Shown one piece after another: positions 1 to 6,076 of a stretch of DNA of 6,082 nt; position 1 is the stretch's first letter, and each line of letters starts with the position of its first letter. Origin of the DNA: Bacillota bacterium (lineage in GTDB: Bacteria > Bacillota > Clostridia > Christensenellales > CAG-138); NCBI GenBank assembly GCA_023416895.1, contig JAEZGQ010000077.1:1-6082 (forward strand), written 5' to 3'. The notes under the pieces were generated by a model that saw only the letters and a list, made by a program, of their open reading frames with translations, was not told the DNA's origin and ran no database searches. Made by a program: the position numbers and the translations under genes.

Positions 1-707
1 AGTATCATAAAGGACAATAGCTTCATCCAAACGACGTTGATCCCGTTTAGGCGGGCGGATTTTTCGTTGATCCCAACCGCCTGTGTGTATAAACCGAGAT
101 TGGTAAGCCTTAAAATAAGCGAAACCAGCGCCCCCACAATGATTACGATGAGAATGGGGGTGGGTATGGGGATGCCCGGAATAAAGCTTCCGATGTAGCC
201 CAGCAGCGGGCTTGAAACCGTGGGCGTTGCCCCGCCGTTTATCCAATACGCGATGGGTCGTCCGGCAGTAAACAATATTAATGTCGCAATCATCGGCTGA
301 ATTTTGAATACGGCAACCAATGTGCCGTTAAATGCGCCGAAAACAATTGCAACAACACAGCTTGCCAAAAACGCAACAAGGATGATTGGCATTGTAATTT
401 GATTCTCGCGAAGCACGCGAACAAAAACGCTGCCCGCGATTGCCGCCGCCGCGCCAACGCTGATGTCCTGTCCTCTCGACGACGCCGTAACCAGCGTCAT
501 GCCAATCGCTAAAATAGCAAGCTCGGATGCCCCGTTTAGGATGCTGATGATGTTTCCGGAAAGTACGGTGTTCCCGTCGTTGTTGGTCGTAACCGTTAAA
601 GAGAAAAATCCGACATCTCTGATTAAATTGAAAACAATCAGCAAAAGTAGCGCAAACAACGGGACAACCAATTGCGACCTTGCAAGCCTCTTGAAAATCT
701 TAGCCAT
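1..707 (-). CDS. ytfT-like: Sugar ABC transporter permease, YtfT-like (3' end cut off by window edge)
   Basis: Inner-membrane channel subunit of a ribose/galactofuranose-class ABC importer (BPD_transp_2 family). I translated 235 codons from ATG at 707; the frame is open to the window edge, so the C-terminal third or so is missing. Hydrophobic segments lie at about residues 13-29, 60-75, 84-99, 107-134, 137-155 and 183-200. Family landmarks match E. coli YtfT from memory: AIGMTLV (67-73), DISVGA (81-86), FNGTLVAVFKIQP (126-138) followed by ATLIL (141-145), and the cytoplasmic coupling segment AVGINEKSARLNGIN (210-224). The usual GGIDLS motif is replaced by SRGQDIS (77-83). The start overlaps the ATPase stop by 8 nt (ATGGCTAA), and a strong GGGGGAGG ribosome site sits 9 nt upstream, so the two genes are translationally coupled. 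A second permease (YjfF-like) is expected just beyond position 1. The family is secure; the substrate is not. Confidence 0.93.
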   Translation of the reverse strand, partial: MAKIFKRLARSQLVVPLFALLLLIVFNLIRDVGFFSLTVTTNNDGNTVLSGNIISILNGASELAILAIGMTLVTASSRGQDISVGAAAAIAGSVFVRVLRENQITMPIILVAFLASCVVAIVFGAFNGTLVAVFKIQPMIATLILFTAGRPIAYWINGGATPTVSSPLLGYIGSFIPGIPIPTPILIVIIVGALVSLILRLTNLGLYTQAVGINEKSARLNGINVVWMKLLSFMI

Positions 708-2220
708 TTTGCGCTGCCTCCCCCGCTATCGTGTGCATGATTTTAGCTTGCGTCATGTCCTCCCCCTTCAGTTCGCCCACAATTTTGCGATCCCGCATAA
801 CGATGAGCCGCGAGCAAGTTCGAAGCATCTCCTCTATTTCAGACGAAATAAACGTAACGCTAACGCCTTCTTCCGCAAGTTTGAGTACAAGTTTTTGTAT
901 TTCAAGCTTTGTGCCTACGTCAATGCCGCGCGTTGGTTCATCTAAAATAAGGTACTTTGGATTTGTAAGCAGCCAGCGCGCAAGGATTGCCTTTTGCTGA
1001 TTGCCGCCTGAAAGCGATTTTATAGGTGTATCTGTCGAAGCGGTTTTTATCCCCAGCAATTTGATGTACTCATCCGCAAAGGCCTCTGCCTCCGCTTTGG
1101 AAAACGGCCGGAAAAAGCCCTTCATTACCTGCAAGGCAAGTATAATGTTTTCACGTACGGACAAATCCTCAACGATGCCGTCCTGTTTTCTGTCCTCAGG
1201 CAGATATCCCACACCGTGCTTCATAGCATCTTTGGGTTTGGATATTTTAACGTCTTTTCCGTTCACCCTTACCCTGCCGCCGGTAATTTTATCAGCACCG
1301 AAGATCGCGCGGACGCTTTCACTGCGGCCGGAGCCAAGAAGCCCGGTAAATCCGTTTACTTCTCCCTTGTCGATTTTAAAGTCAAACGCCTTTGTACCCT
1401 CGGCGCTGGATAATCCAAACGCCTCAAAAACGGGGGCAGCATCCACGTTGGCTTGTAATGCCTTTTGATTTTGCAACGCCGAAATATCTTCAAGCTCTTT
1501 GCCCATCATTTTTGAAATGAGTTGAACGCGAGGCAACTCCTTTGTTTCGTACTCTCCTACAAGCTCACCATTGCGCAAAACGGTTATTCTGTCGCATATC
1601 TCGTACACCTGTTCAAGGAAATGCGTTATGAAGATCACGCCGACACCGCGGGACTTCAGTTCGCGCATAAGAGTAAAAAGTTTTGCAACCTCATGTTCAT
1701 CCAGCGAGGAGGTAGGCTCGTCCAAGATGAGTACTTTACAATCCATATCCACAGCGCGGGCAATGGCGACCATTTGCTGTACAGCCAGTGAGCAAGTAGC
1801 GAGTTGCTGCGTGGCTCTTGCCGGGATGCTGAGCTTATCCAGTATTTTCGTTGCCCTTTTTTCCATAGAGCGCCAATTTACAAAACGGTAGTTGCCCCGC
1901 CCGATAAACATATTTTCAGCAACCGTGAGGTTAGGGCAAAGTGTTATCTCCTGATAAACAGTGCTGATGCCTAAATTTTGAGCTTCTTGCGGTGACCTTA
2001 TGGTGGCTTCCTTGTACGCGCCCCCAATGTGGATCTGCCCCGAATCTTTTTGATATACGCCTGTTATCACTTTGATTAAGGTTGACTTACCGGCCCCATT
2101 TTCACCCATCAGGGCATGAATTTCGCCTTTGTAGAGGGTGAAATCCACATTTTGCAAAGCGCGCACACCCGGGAATGCTTTGCATATTTTCCGTACGGAT
2201 AAAACGATATCACTTTGCAT
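700..2220 (-). CDS. ytfR-like: Sugar ABC transporter ATP-binding protein, YtfR-like tandem ATPase
   Basis: Cytoplasmic ATPase with two fused nucleotide-binding domains that powers the importer. It has 506 residues from ATG at 2220 (E. coli YtfR is about 500). Domain 1: Walker A GENGAGKST (39-47), signature region SLAVQQMVAIARA (144-156) without the usual LSGGQ, Walker B LILDEPTSSLD (164-174), switch His200 (THF). Domain 2: degenerate Walker A GLLGSGRSES (293-302) with Arg299 in place of the Lys, canonical signature LSGGNQQ (403-409), Walker B LILDEPTRGID (424-434). The unusual SxAxQQ signature in domain 1 and the degenerate second P-loop are also found in YtfR, so they are family traits and not damage. 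The frame is open back to ATG at 2319, but that 33-residue extension reads through a hairpin and has no family match. The ATG at 2220 has AAAGGA 9 nt upstream and gives the expected N-terminus (MQSDIVLSVRKICKAFPGV). It lies in an operon between the binding protein and the permease. Confidence 0.96.
   Translation of the reverse strand: MQSDIVLSVRKICKAFPGVRALQNVDFTLYKGEIHALMGENGAGKSTLIKVITGVYQKDSGQIHIGGAYKEATIRSPQEAQNLGISTVYQEITLCPNLTVAENMFIGRGNYRFVNWRSMEKRATKILDKLSIPARATQQLATCSLAVQQMVAIARAVDMDCKVLILDEPTSSLDEHEVAKLFTLMRELKSRGVGVIFITHFLEQVYEICDRITVLRNGELVGEYETKELPRVQLISKMMGKELEDISALQNQKALQANVDAAPVFEAFGLSSAEGTKAFDFKIDKGEVNGFTGLLGSGRSESVRAIFGADKITGGRVRVNGKDVKISKPKDAMKHGVGYLPEDRKQDGIVEDLSVRENIILALQVMKGFFRPFSKAEAEAFADEYIKLLGIKTASTDTPIKSLSGGNQQKAILARWLLTNPKYLILDEPTRGIDVGTKLEIQKLVLKLAEEGVSVTFISSEIEEMLRTCSRLIVMRDRKIVGELKGEDMTQAKIMHTIAGEAAQNG
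717..724 (-). promoter_or_regulatory. Strong ribosome binding site for the permease, inside the ATPase gene
   Basis: The minus strand reads GGGGGAGG, then 9 nt (cagcgcaaa), then ATG at 707. It lies within the last codons of the ATPase gene. It fixes the permease start and shows that the permease has its own ribosome entry despite the 8-nt gene overlap. Confidence 0.8.
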
Positions 2221-2229
2221 AGGCAACCA

Positions 2230-2235
2230 TCCTTT
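2230..2235 (-). promoter_or_regulatory. Ribosome binding site that decides the ATPase start
   Basis: The minus strand reads AAAGGA, 9 nt before ATG 2220. The importer binding-protein gene uses the same AAAGGA core and the same 9-nt spacing. The alternative ATG at 2319 has no comparable site at the right distance, which argues for the shorter protein. Confidence 0.75.
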
Positions 2236-2271
2236 AGGGTAAGGGGCGCTGAACCCCGGAAATTTTTTGAA

Positions 2272-2322
2272 GATGGCGGTGCGCATATGCGGAAAACCTC
2301 CGCATACACCGCACCGCACATC
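2272..2322 (-). promoter_or_regulatory. Large imperfect stem-loop between binding-protein and ATPase genes
   Basis: On the minus strand the element folds as GATG / 1-nt bulge / GCGGTG / 5x4 internal loop / TATGCGGA, with a GGTTT loop, then TCCGCATA, CACCGC and CATC. That is 4, 6 and 8 paired bases in register. It begins 42 nt after the binding-protein stop and ends about 50 nt before the ATPase ATG. No U-run follows directly (the next bases are ttcaaaaaattt), so it is a poor terminator. The likely role, by analogy with intergenic hairpins in other binding-protein operons, is to protect the 3' end of the binding-protein message or damp read-through, so that the binding protein is made in excess over the membrane parts. 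The structure is seen in the sequence; the role is inferred. Confidence 0.65.
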
Positions 2323-2364
2323 CTTGCTATGAAATCACTTTTTGTTGGTGGGAAAAATTATCGG

Positions 2365-3336
2365 TTATTCGCCAAGACCGAAGGTATCGATGTCCGCCTG
2401 CGTGATGGTGGTGGCATCAAAGCCGCGCTCCTCGGAGATAACCTTCTTTTGCGCAAGCGTTTCACCGGCTTCAAGTTTCTGAATCATCTCGTGGATTACA
2501 GAAGCCTGGAAGGGGCTGCACTGGCCGTCGTAGTTCCAATTACCCGCGAGTAATTCCCTAAGCGCCCACTTGTTGCAGTCGAAGCCCATGATGATAACTG
2601 CCTTACCGACGCCATGGGTGATACCGGCTTCATCCAGCGCCGCAACGGCACCCTTCGCCATACCATCATTTTCGGCATAGATTACGTTGAACTCCTCACC
2701 GGAATTGATGACGGCTTCTACGATTTTCTTCGCTTCGGCTTCATCCCAGGTAGCGGTCTGCTGTGCAACCTTTGTCATGGTACCGGCTGCAAATTCAGCG
2801 TCCAAAGCGGCTGTACGGCCAATCTGCGCATCGGAGCCCATTGCGCCCTGAATGTGGATGACCTTATAAGAATCAAGATTTTGTGCTTTCAGCCATTCTA
2901 CAGCCGTGATGCCTTCCTGTGCCATATCGGAAACAACGGCAGCTTCATACAGGCTCTCATCGGCGTTGAGCATGCGGTCGAAGAGGAACACTTTCACGCC
3001 CGCTTCTTTCGCATTGGCAAGAACTGCATCCCAACCATCCGTAGCGGCAGCCGAGATAAGGAGGTAATCCACACCGTCGGTGATAAACTGACCTGCTGCA
3101 TTCAGCTGTTCATCGTTCTTCAGGCTGTAGAAAGTCGATACTTCGTATCCGTTCGCTTCGGTGAAGACCTTTTCAAAGTCCGCCACATTCGCCGCGCGAT
3201 ATCCGGATTCGGCCGGTGGGTTGTTGATGATGCCAACCTTAATCAGCTCGGAGGGTTGTGAACCTGGGACCGCTGCGCATGCAACAAGCGCAATCGCCAA
3301 CACGGCAACCATCATAACAGCGATAAGTTTTTTCAT
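2365..3336 (-). CDS. Sugar ABC transporter solute-binding lipoprotein, diverged YtfQ-type (importer subunit)
   Basis: Extracellular sugar receptor of the importer, 323 residues, periplasmic-binding-protein family 4 (ribose/galactose class, type I fold). A lipoprotein signal precedes the lipobox LVAC with lipid Cys20, then a short linker to about residue 31. Family landmarks: strand VGII (34-37) leading to AESGYRAAN (42-50), DGVDYLLI (87-94), VFLFDR (116-121), HIQGAMGSDAQIGRT (161-175), VIYAENDGMAKGAVAAL (218-234) and IIMGFDCNKWAL (248-259). Compared with E. coli YtfQ the binding-face motifs differ: INNPPAESGYR instead of FSQVGSESGWR, and TATWDEAEA instead of SGDFTRSKG, so the ligand may differ. 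It is the first gene after the promoter at 3416-3444, with AAAGGA 9 nt before its ATG, and lies 144 bp upstream of the ATPase start with a hairpin between. The role as the transport receptor is inferred from position; the sugar is unknown. Confidence 0.93.
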   Translation of the reverse strand: MKKLIAVMMVAVLAIALVACAAVPGSQPSELIKVGIINNPPAESGYRAANVADFEKVFTEANGYEVSTFYSLKNDEQLNAAGQFITDGVDYLLISAAATDGWDAVLANAKEAGVKVFLFDRMLNADESLYEAAVVSDMAQEGITAVEWLKAQNLDSYKVIHIQGAMGSDAQIGRTAALDAEFAAGTMTKVAQQTATWDEAEAKKIVEAVINSGEEFNVIYAENDGMAKGAVAALDEAGITHGVGKAVIIMGFDCNKWALRELLAGNWNYDGQCSPFQASVIHEMIQKLEAGETLAQKKVISEERGFDATTITQADIDTFGLGE

Positions 3337-3387
3337 GATACGGTTTCCTTTCCATTATTGATTTGTTTTGGTAATAGATGTGCATTT

Positions 3388-3406
3388 GCGGTTCAAGTGT
3401 AACCGC
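3388..3406. repeat. Perfect 6+6 inverted repeat at the predicted transcription start
   Basis: The plus strand reads GCGGTT, 7 nt (caagtgt), AACCGC. It falls about 4 to 22 nt past the predicted transcription start of the importer unit. It could be an operator for a repressor or a small stem at the 5' end of the message. It does not fit the CcpA cre consensus well. The symmetry is observed; the function is inferred. Confidence 0.5.
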
Positions 3407-3415
3407 CTTACTTTG

Positions 3416-3444
3416 CTTATATCACACATAAAAACCAAAACCAA
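3416..3444 (-). promoter_or_regulatory. Extended -10 sigma-A-type promoter for the importer unit
   Basis: On the minus strand a weak -35 TTGGTT (3439-3444; 3 of 6 to TTGACA) is followed by a 17-nt spacer and the -10 TATAAG (3416-3421; 5 of 6), preceded by TG at the extended -10 position (TGATATAAG). The predicted start is near 3409, giving a leader of about 73 nt. A poor -35 with a good -10 is typical of promoters that need an activator, which fits control by a response regulator. The call is by eye only. Confidence 0.6.
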
Positions 3445-3610
3445 CAGCTCTGGACGAACCGCATAAGAATACCCACCATCTCGTGAAAATTACAAACCGT
3501 CGCAAAGTTCGTGCTAATGGGAAGACTGGGTTTGTTAAAATTTTCAACCACACGCAGTAAAATAGTGACTGCCGAAAAATGTCGAGAAAACACCCCCCCT
3601 GTTTTTGCAT

Positions 3611-3640
3611 AAAAGTAAGGCTCCGCATGATGCGAAGCCC
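3611..3640 (-). terminator. Rho-independent terminator after the sensor unit
   Basis: On the minus strand GGGCTTCGCA pairs with TGCGGAGCCT (10 positions, two of them G-U) around a 3-nt loop, at 3618-3640. TACTTTTATG follows. It begins 25 nt after the stop of the kinase-coupled binding protein. The T-run is short (four), so some read-through into the importer unit is possible. Confidence 0.65.
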
Positions 3641-3665
3641 GAATATAAACCGTATCCTTCTGCCC

Positions 3666-4670
3666 TCAGTATCCTCTGCCATCGATCATTTCTTGGGTGA
3701 TGGTGAAGCAATCGAACTGCGTTTCATTAATGTATTTAACCTGCTCAATCGGCTCCCCCCTCTGCCTGCGCTTGATAACCGCATCAACATAGGGCCCCTG
3801 CAGCGGATTACATTCCACATTTAGCGCAATTTTACCCGCAAGGCAGTATTCGAGCCCCAGCCTTGTTGCATCAAAGGAAATGACGATTACGCCATCTTCC
3901 GCATTGCACTTAAGGCCCACTTCTTCCATTGCATCGATTGCGCCGAGTGCCTCGCCGTCGTTTTCGCAGTATACAACGTCGATGTCCTTTGTTCTCCTAA
4001 GTATTTTGCTCATGACCTCATAAGCCTTGGCCCTCGTAAAATCGCAGGGCTCCTGCGCAACCTTTTCCCAATTATTGTTGCGCGATACCCCCCTTTCCAG
4101 TGCGGAGGTGCGGCCAAGTTGTGCGGAAGAGCCTGCTGTTCCTTGAATATGGACGATACGAATCGTCTCCTCCGTCCTTCCCTGTTTTTCCAGCAAATCC
4201 TCCAGCCATGCGACCGCGGTTTCGCCTTCTTTATAGAAATCGGAGCCGATATAAGTTGTGTACAGGCTTCTATCCTCCACCTTGATATCACGATCGATCA
4301 CAATAACGGGGATGCCCGCATCCTTTGCTTCCTGTAAGATCGAATCCCATCCGGTTTCAAGCCTTGGCGCAACAACAATATAATCCACACCTTGTTGGAT
4401 GAAAGTGCGAATCGCCCTGAGCTGATTTTCCTGCTCGTTGCGGGCATCGTCATAAATCAACTCATACCCGTTTTCCTCGCTCAGCGCTGCCTTCATGCTC
4501 TCTGTGTGGGCTACCCGCCATTCCGACTCTGCCCCAACTTGCGAAAACCCGACCAAAATGAGATCTCCCATTTTTTTCCCGGAAACTACCGGCGTTTGCG
4601 GCGTTGTGTTTGTGCAGCTGCAAAGCAGCAACAGCGTAACTACAGCAATTGCAAGCATTCGTTTTTTCAT
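3666..4670 (-). CDS. ytfQ-like: YtfQ-like sugar-binding lipoprotein coupled to the histidine kinase (probable sensor)
   Basis: Extracytoplasmic sugar-binding protein of 334 residues, periplasmic-binding-protein family 4. The signal peptide ends in LCSC with probable lipid Cys19, followed by a Thr/Pro-rich linker. It resembles E. coli YtfQ (galactofuranose receptor) strongly from memory: VGFSQVGAESEWR (40-52), NEQENQLRAIR (78-88), QGVDYIVVAP (93-102), TGWDSILQEAKDAGIPV (106-122), IDRDIKVEDRSLY (125-137), QGTAGSSAQLGR (176-187), CDFTRAKA (209-216), ENDGEALGAIDAM (236-248). Its gene starts inside the kinase stop codon (ATGA overlap, 4667-4670) with AGGGAG 8 nt upstream, and a terminator follows, so it is co-made with the kinase and not with transporter subunits. 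I infer a sensing role, as for XylFII beside LytS in C. beijerinckii. It could instead be an extra receptor feeding the neighbouring importer. It has six cysteines besides the lipidated one, which is many for an exported receptor. Confidence 0.93.
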   Translation of the reverse strand: MKKRMLAIAVVTLLLLCSCTNTTPQTPVVSGKKMGDLILVGFSQVGAESEWRVAHTESMKAALSEENGYELIYDDARNEQENQLRAIRTFIQQGVDYIVVAPRLETGWDSILQEAKDAGIPVIVIDRDIKVEDRSLYTTYIGSDFYKEGETAVAWLEDLLEKQGRTEETIRIVHIQGTAGSSAQLGRTSALERGVSRNNNWEKVAQEPCDFTRAKAYEVMSKILRRTKDIDVVYCENDGEALGAIDAMEEVGLKCNAEDGVIVISFDATRLGLEYCLAGKIALNVECNPLQGPYVDAVIKRRQRGEPIEQVKYINETQFDCFTITQEMIDGRGY

Positions 4671-4684
4671 GCTTCCGTCTCCCT
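4667..4684 (-). promoter_or_regulatory. Translational coupling junction: AGGGAG site plus ATGA stop/start overlap
   Basis: The minus strand reads AGGGAG (4679-4684), 8 nt, then ATGA, in which the TGA (4669-4667) ends the kinase and the ATG (4670-4668) starts the binding protein. This arrangement usually sets a fixed ratio between two partner proteins and supports a kinase-receptor complex. Confidence 0.85.
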
Positions 4685-6076
4685 ATCGTTCGTCCGCATA
4701 GGCATTGTAACGATGACCCTTGTGCCATCACCTGGCGTGCTCTCCATGGTTAAACCATATTCCTTGCCGAACAGTATTTGTATCCTTTGGTGTACGGTTC
4801 GCAGCCCGAAGCCTTCGCTCTTATCATCCTCCAAAGATGAACGCACCGCATCCAGGCGCTGCTGCTCCATGCCGACGCCGTCATCTACCACTTCAAGAAT
4901 CAGGCTCTCGCTGCACACATGACCGCTCACGCGGATAAAGCCTTTTCGCCGGCTTCTTTTGATGCCGTGATACAGGGCATTTTCCACCAGCGGCTGCAGC
5001 GTAAGCTTGGGAAGGATATAATCTTCCATCGCCTTTGGGATATCAATCTCATATTCCATCAAATCCCGGTAGCGCATTTGCTGAATTTCCAGATAGCTTC
5101 GGATGTGCTGTTGCTCCTCCCTGAGCGTGATAACGTTTTGCCCGCGGCTTAAGGAGAAGCGGAAATAATTGGACAGGCTGTTGACCATTGTGATTGCTTC
5201 GCTGATTTCTTTGGATTCGATCAGCCAGATGATGGTATCCAATGTGTTATAGAGAAAATGGGGGTTCATTTGCGCCTGCAGCAGTGCCAGCATGGTGCGT
5301 CGGCGCTGTTTTTCCTGTTCGGCATTTTTATCGATCAGCTGTTTCAAACGTCCGACCATGCTCTCGATGCCATCGGACAGAAGCTGCACTTCCTCCGCGT
5401 CGGCCTGAATAGGTTCGCAAACAAGAAGGCTCCCTTTGCCGATCGCCTCCAACCGTTCGCAAATCCTGCCGATCGGATCAACGATTCTGTGGCTGAGCTT
5501 TCTTGAATAGCTCAACAGGAACGACAAGAGCGCCAGCGACAAAACCGCAATTGCCCCCATAAACACGACCATATTTGTAATTACGGTTGACTGCAACGCG
5601 TCCAAATGCACCGACTCATAGTAAAGGTAGGTATACATGTATTCCTGGATCAAGCCTGTTAATATGTAAATGTTATTTTCAAGCTGATCGACACGGGAAT
5701 CATAGTCCTTCGTCTCCGCAATCTTCTGCATTTTTTCCTCAAGATTGTGGCACAGATTGAGCACGCTGCTGATTGCCCGAAGACTTTCTTTTTCCGTTGT
5801 CGTTTCAACAAGCTTTCGTGCAATCGTCTCCGCAAACTGTACTTGCGCAATCGGAAGCCCCTCCGAATACTGGCTGTCGATCACATAATAGTACATTTTC
5901 AGGTCAACGTCTTTTTTAAAATCCTGGTTGAAGTCCGACGCTGTTGTGACATTGTTCAGTATCGCGTTGTACTGCAAAGCATACACAATACCGATGGATG
6001 CAATTGTGATGATAACGATCATAAGCGGCACCGCAACGATCAGGATAATCTTCCACAGTTTGCGGTGCATGGTCAT
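4667..6076 (-). CDS. Sensor histidine kinase, YesM/LytS family
   Basis: Membrane sensor kinase of 469 residues. First membrane helix about 8-34, outer domain about 35-163, second membrane helix about 165-190, HAMP-like linker about 191-250. The His_kinase domain (PF06580 type) has QAQMNPHFLYNTLD (267-280) with phospho-acceptor His273. The ATPase domain has an N box LVENALYHGIK (363-373), G1 VVDDGVGM (396-403) and G2 GFGLRTVHQRI (422-432). The outer domain is only about 130 residues and looks mainly helical (including a Tyr-rich stretch EYMYTYLYYES, 145-155). This differs from the larger Cache-type outer domains common in YesM kinases and suits docking to a partner protein. The matching response regulator is not in the window. 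The start is uncertain: ATG at 6076 or ATG at 6070 (GGG sits 3 or 9 nt before them), and the window ends 6 nt upstream. The first ATG also contains ATGA, which could overlap the stop of an upstream gene. Confidence 0.95.
   Translation of the reverse strand: MTMHRKLWKIILIVAVPLMIVIITIASIGIVYALQYNAILNNVTTASDFNQDFKKDVDLKMYYYVIDSQYSEGLPIAQVQFAETIARKLVETTTEKESLRAISSVLNLCHNLEEKMQKIAETKDYDSRVDQLENNIYILTGLIQEYMYTYLYYESVHLDALQSTVITNMVVFMGAIAVLSLALLSFLLSYSRKLSHRIVDPIGRICERLEAIGKGSLLVCEPIQADAEEVQLLSDGIESMVGRLKQLIDKNAEQEKQRRRTMLALLQAQMNPHFLYNTLDTIIWLIESKEISEAITMVNSLSNYFRFSLSRGQNVITLREEQQHIRSYLEIQQMRYRDLMEYEIDIPKAMEDYILPKLTLQPLVENALYHGIKRSRRKGFIRVSGHVCSESLILEVVDDGVGMEQQRLDAVRSSLEDDKSEGFGLRTVHQRIQILFGKEYGLTMESTPGDGTRVIVTMPMRTNDRETEA

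Larger units (their letters stand above)
3337..3665. other. Intergenic control region between sensor unit and importer unit
   Basis: This 329-bp stretch has no convincing gene. Reading leftward on the minus strand it holds a terminator hairpin (3611-3640), a homopolymer of seven G (3593-3599), a short inverted repeat GCAGT-9-ACTGC (3554-3572), an AT-rich near-palindrome (3534-3548), a predicted promoter (3416-3444), an inverted repeat at the predicted start (3388-3406) and the ribosome site AAAGGA (3346-3351). GGTT-containing octamers CGGTTTGT (3492-3499) and CGGTTCGT (3454-3461) lie upstream of the promoter, 38 bp apart. They are candidates for regulator contact but could be chance. Confidence 0.7.

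Noticed and set aside
1105..1266. Loss of Walker A lysine in the second ATPase domain and a missing LSGGQ in the first, seen as possible inactivation
   Set aside because: Both features also occur in E. coli YtfR and other sugar-importer tandem ATPases. They are family traits: domain 1 keeps its Walker motifs and domain 2 keeps LSGGNQQ.
2241..2260. GGGG-7-CCCC mini-hairpin before the ATPase ribosome site
   Set aside because: Only four pairs around a loose loop and no U-run. It could hinder ribosome entry slightly but is too weak to call.
2614..3261. Plus-strand open frame of 215 codons opposite the importer binding protein
   Set aside because: It is antisense to a clear family member, its translation has no recognisable domain, and no promoter or ribosome site supports it.
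3379..3396. Possible CcpA cre site overlapping the inverted repeat
   Set aside because: The spacing between the TG and the central CG is one base short of the consensus and other positions mismatch, so the symmetry is better described as a plain inverted repeat.
3593..3599. Run of seven C (G on the coding strand) as a slippage or phase-variation tract
   Set aside because: It lies outside any gene, about 150 bp upstream of the predicted -35, and nothing ties it to switching.
3422..3682. Minus-strand open frame of 86 codons across the terminator and intergenic region
   Set aside because: It overlaps the end of the binding-protein gene in another frame, runs through the terminator hairpin, has no clear ribosome site and no recognisable protein pattern.
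4392..4922. Plus-strand open frame of 176 codons spanning the junction of the kinase and its binding protein
   Set aside because: It is antisense to two well-supported genes and their ATGA overlap, and its composition is that of an antisense shadow.
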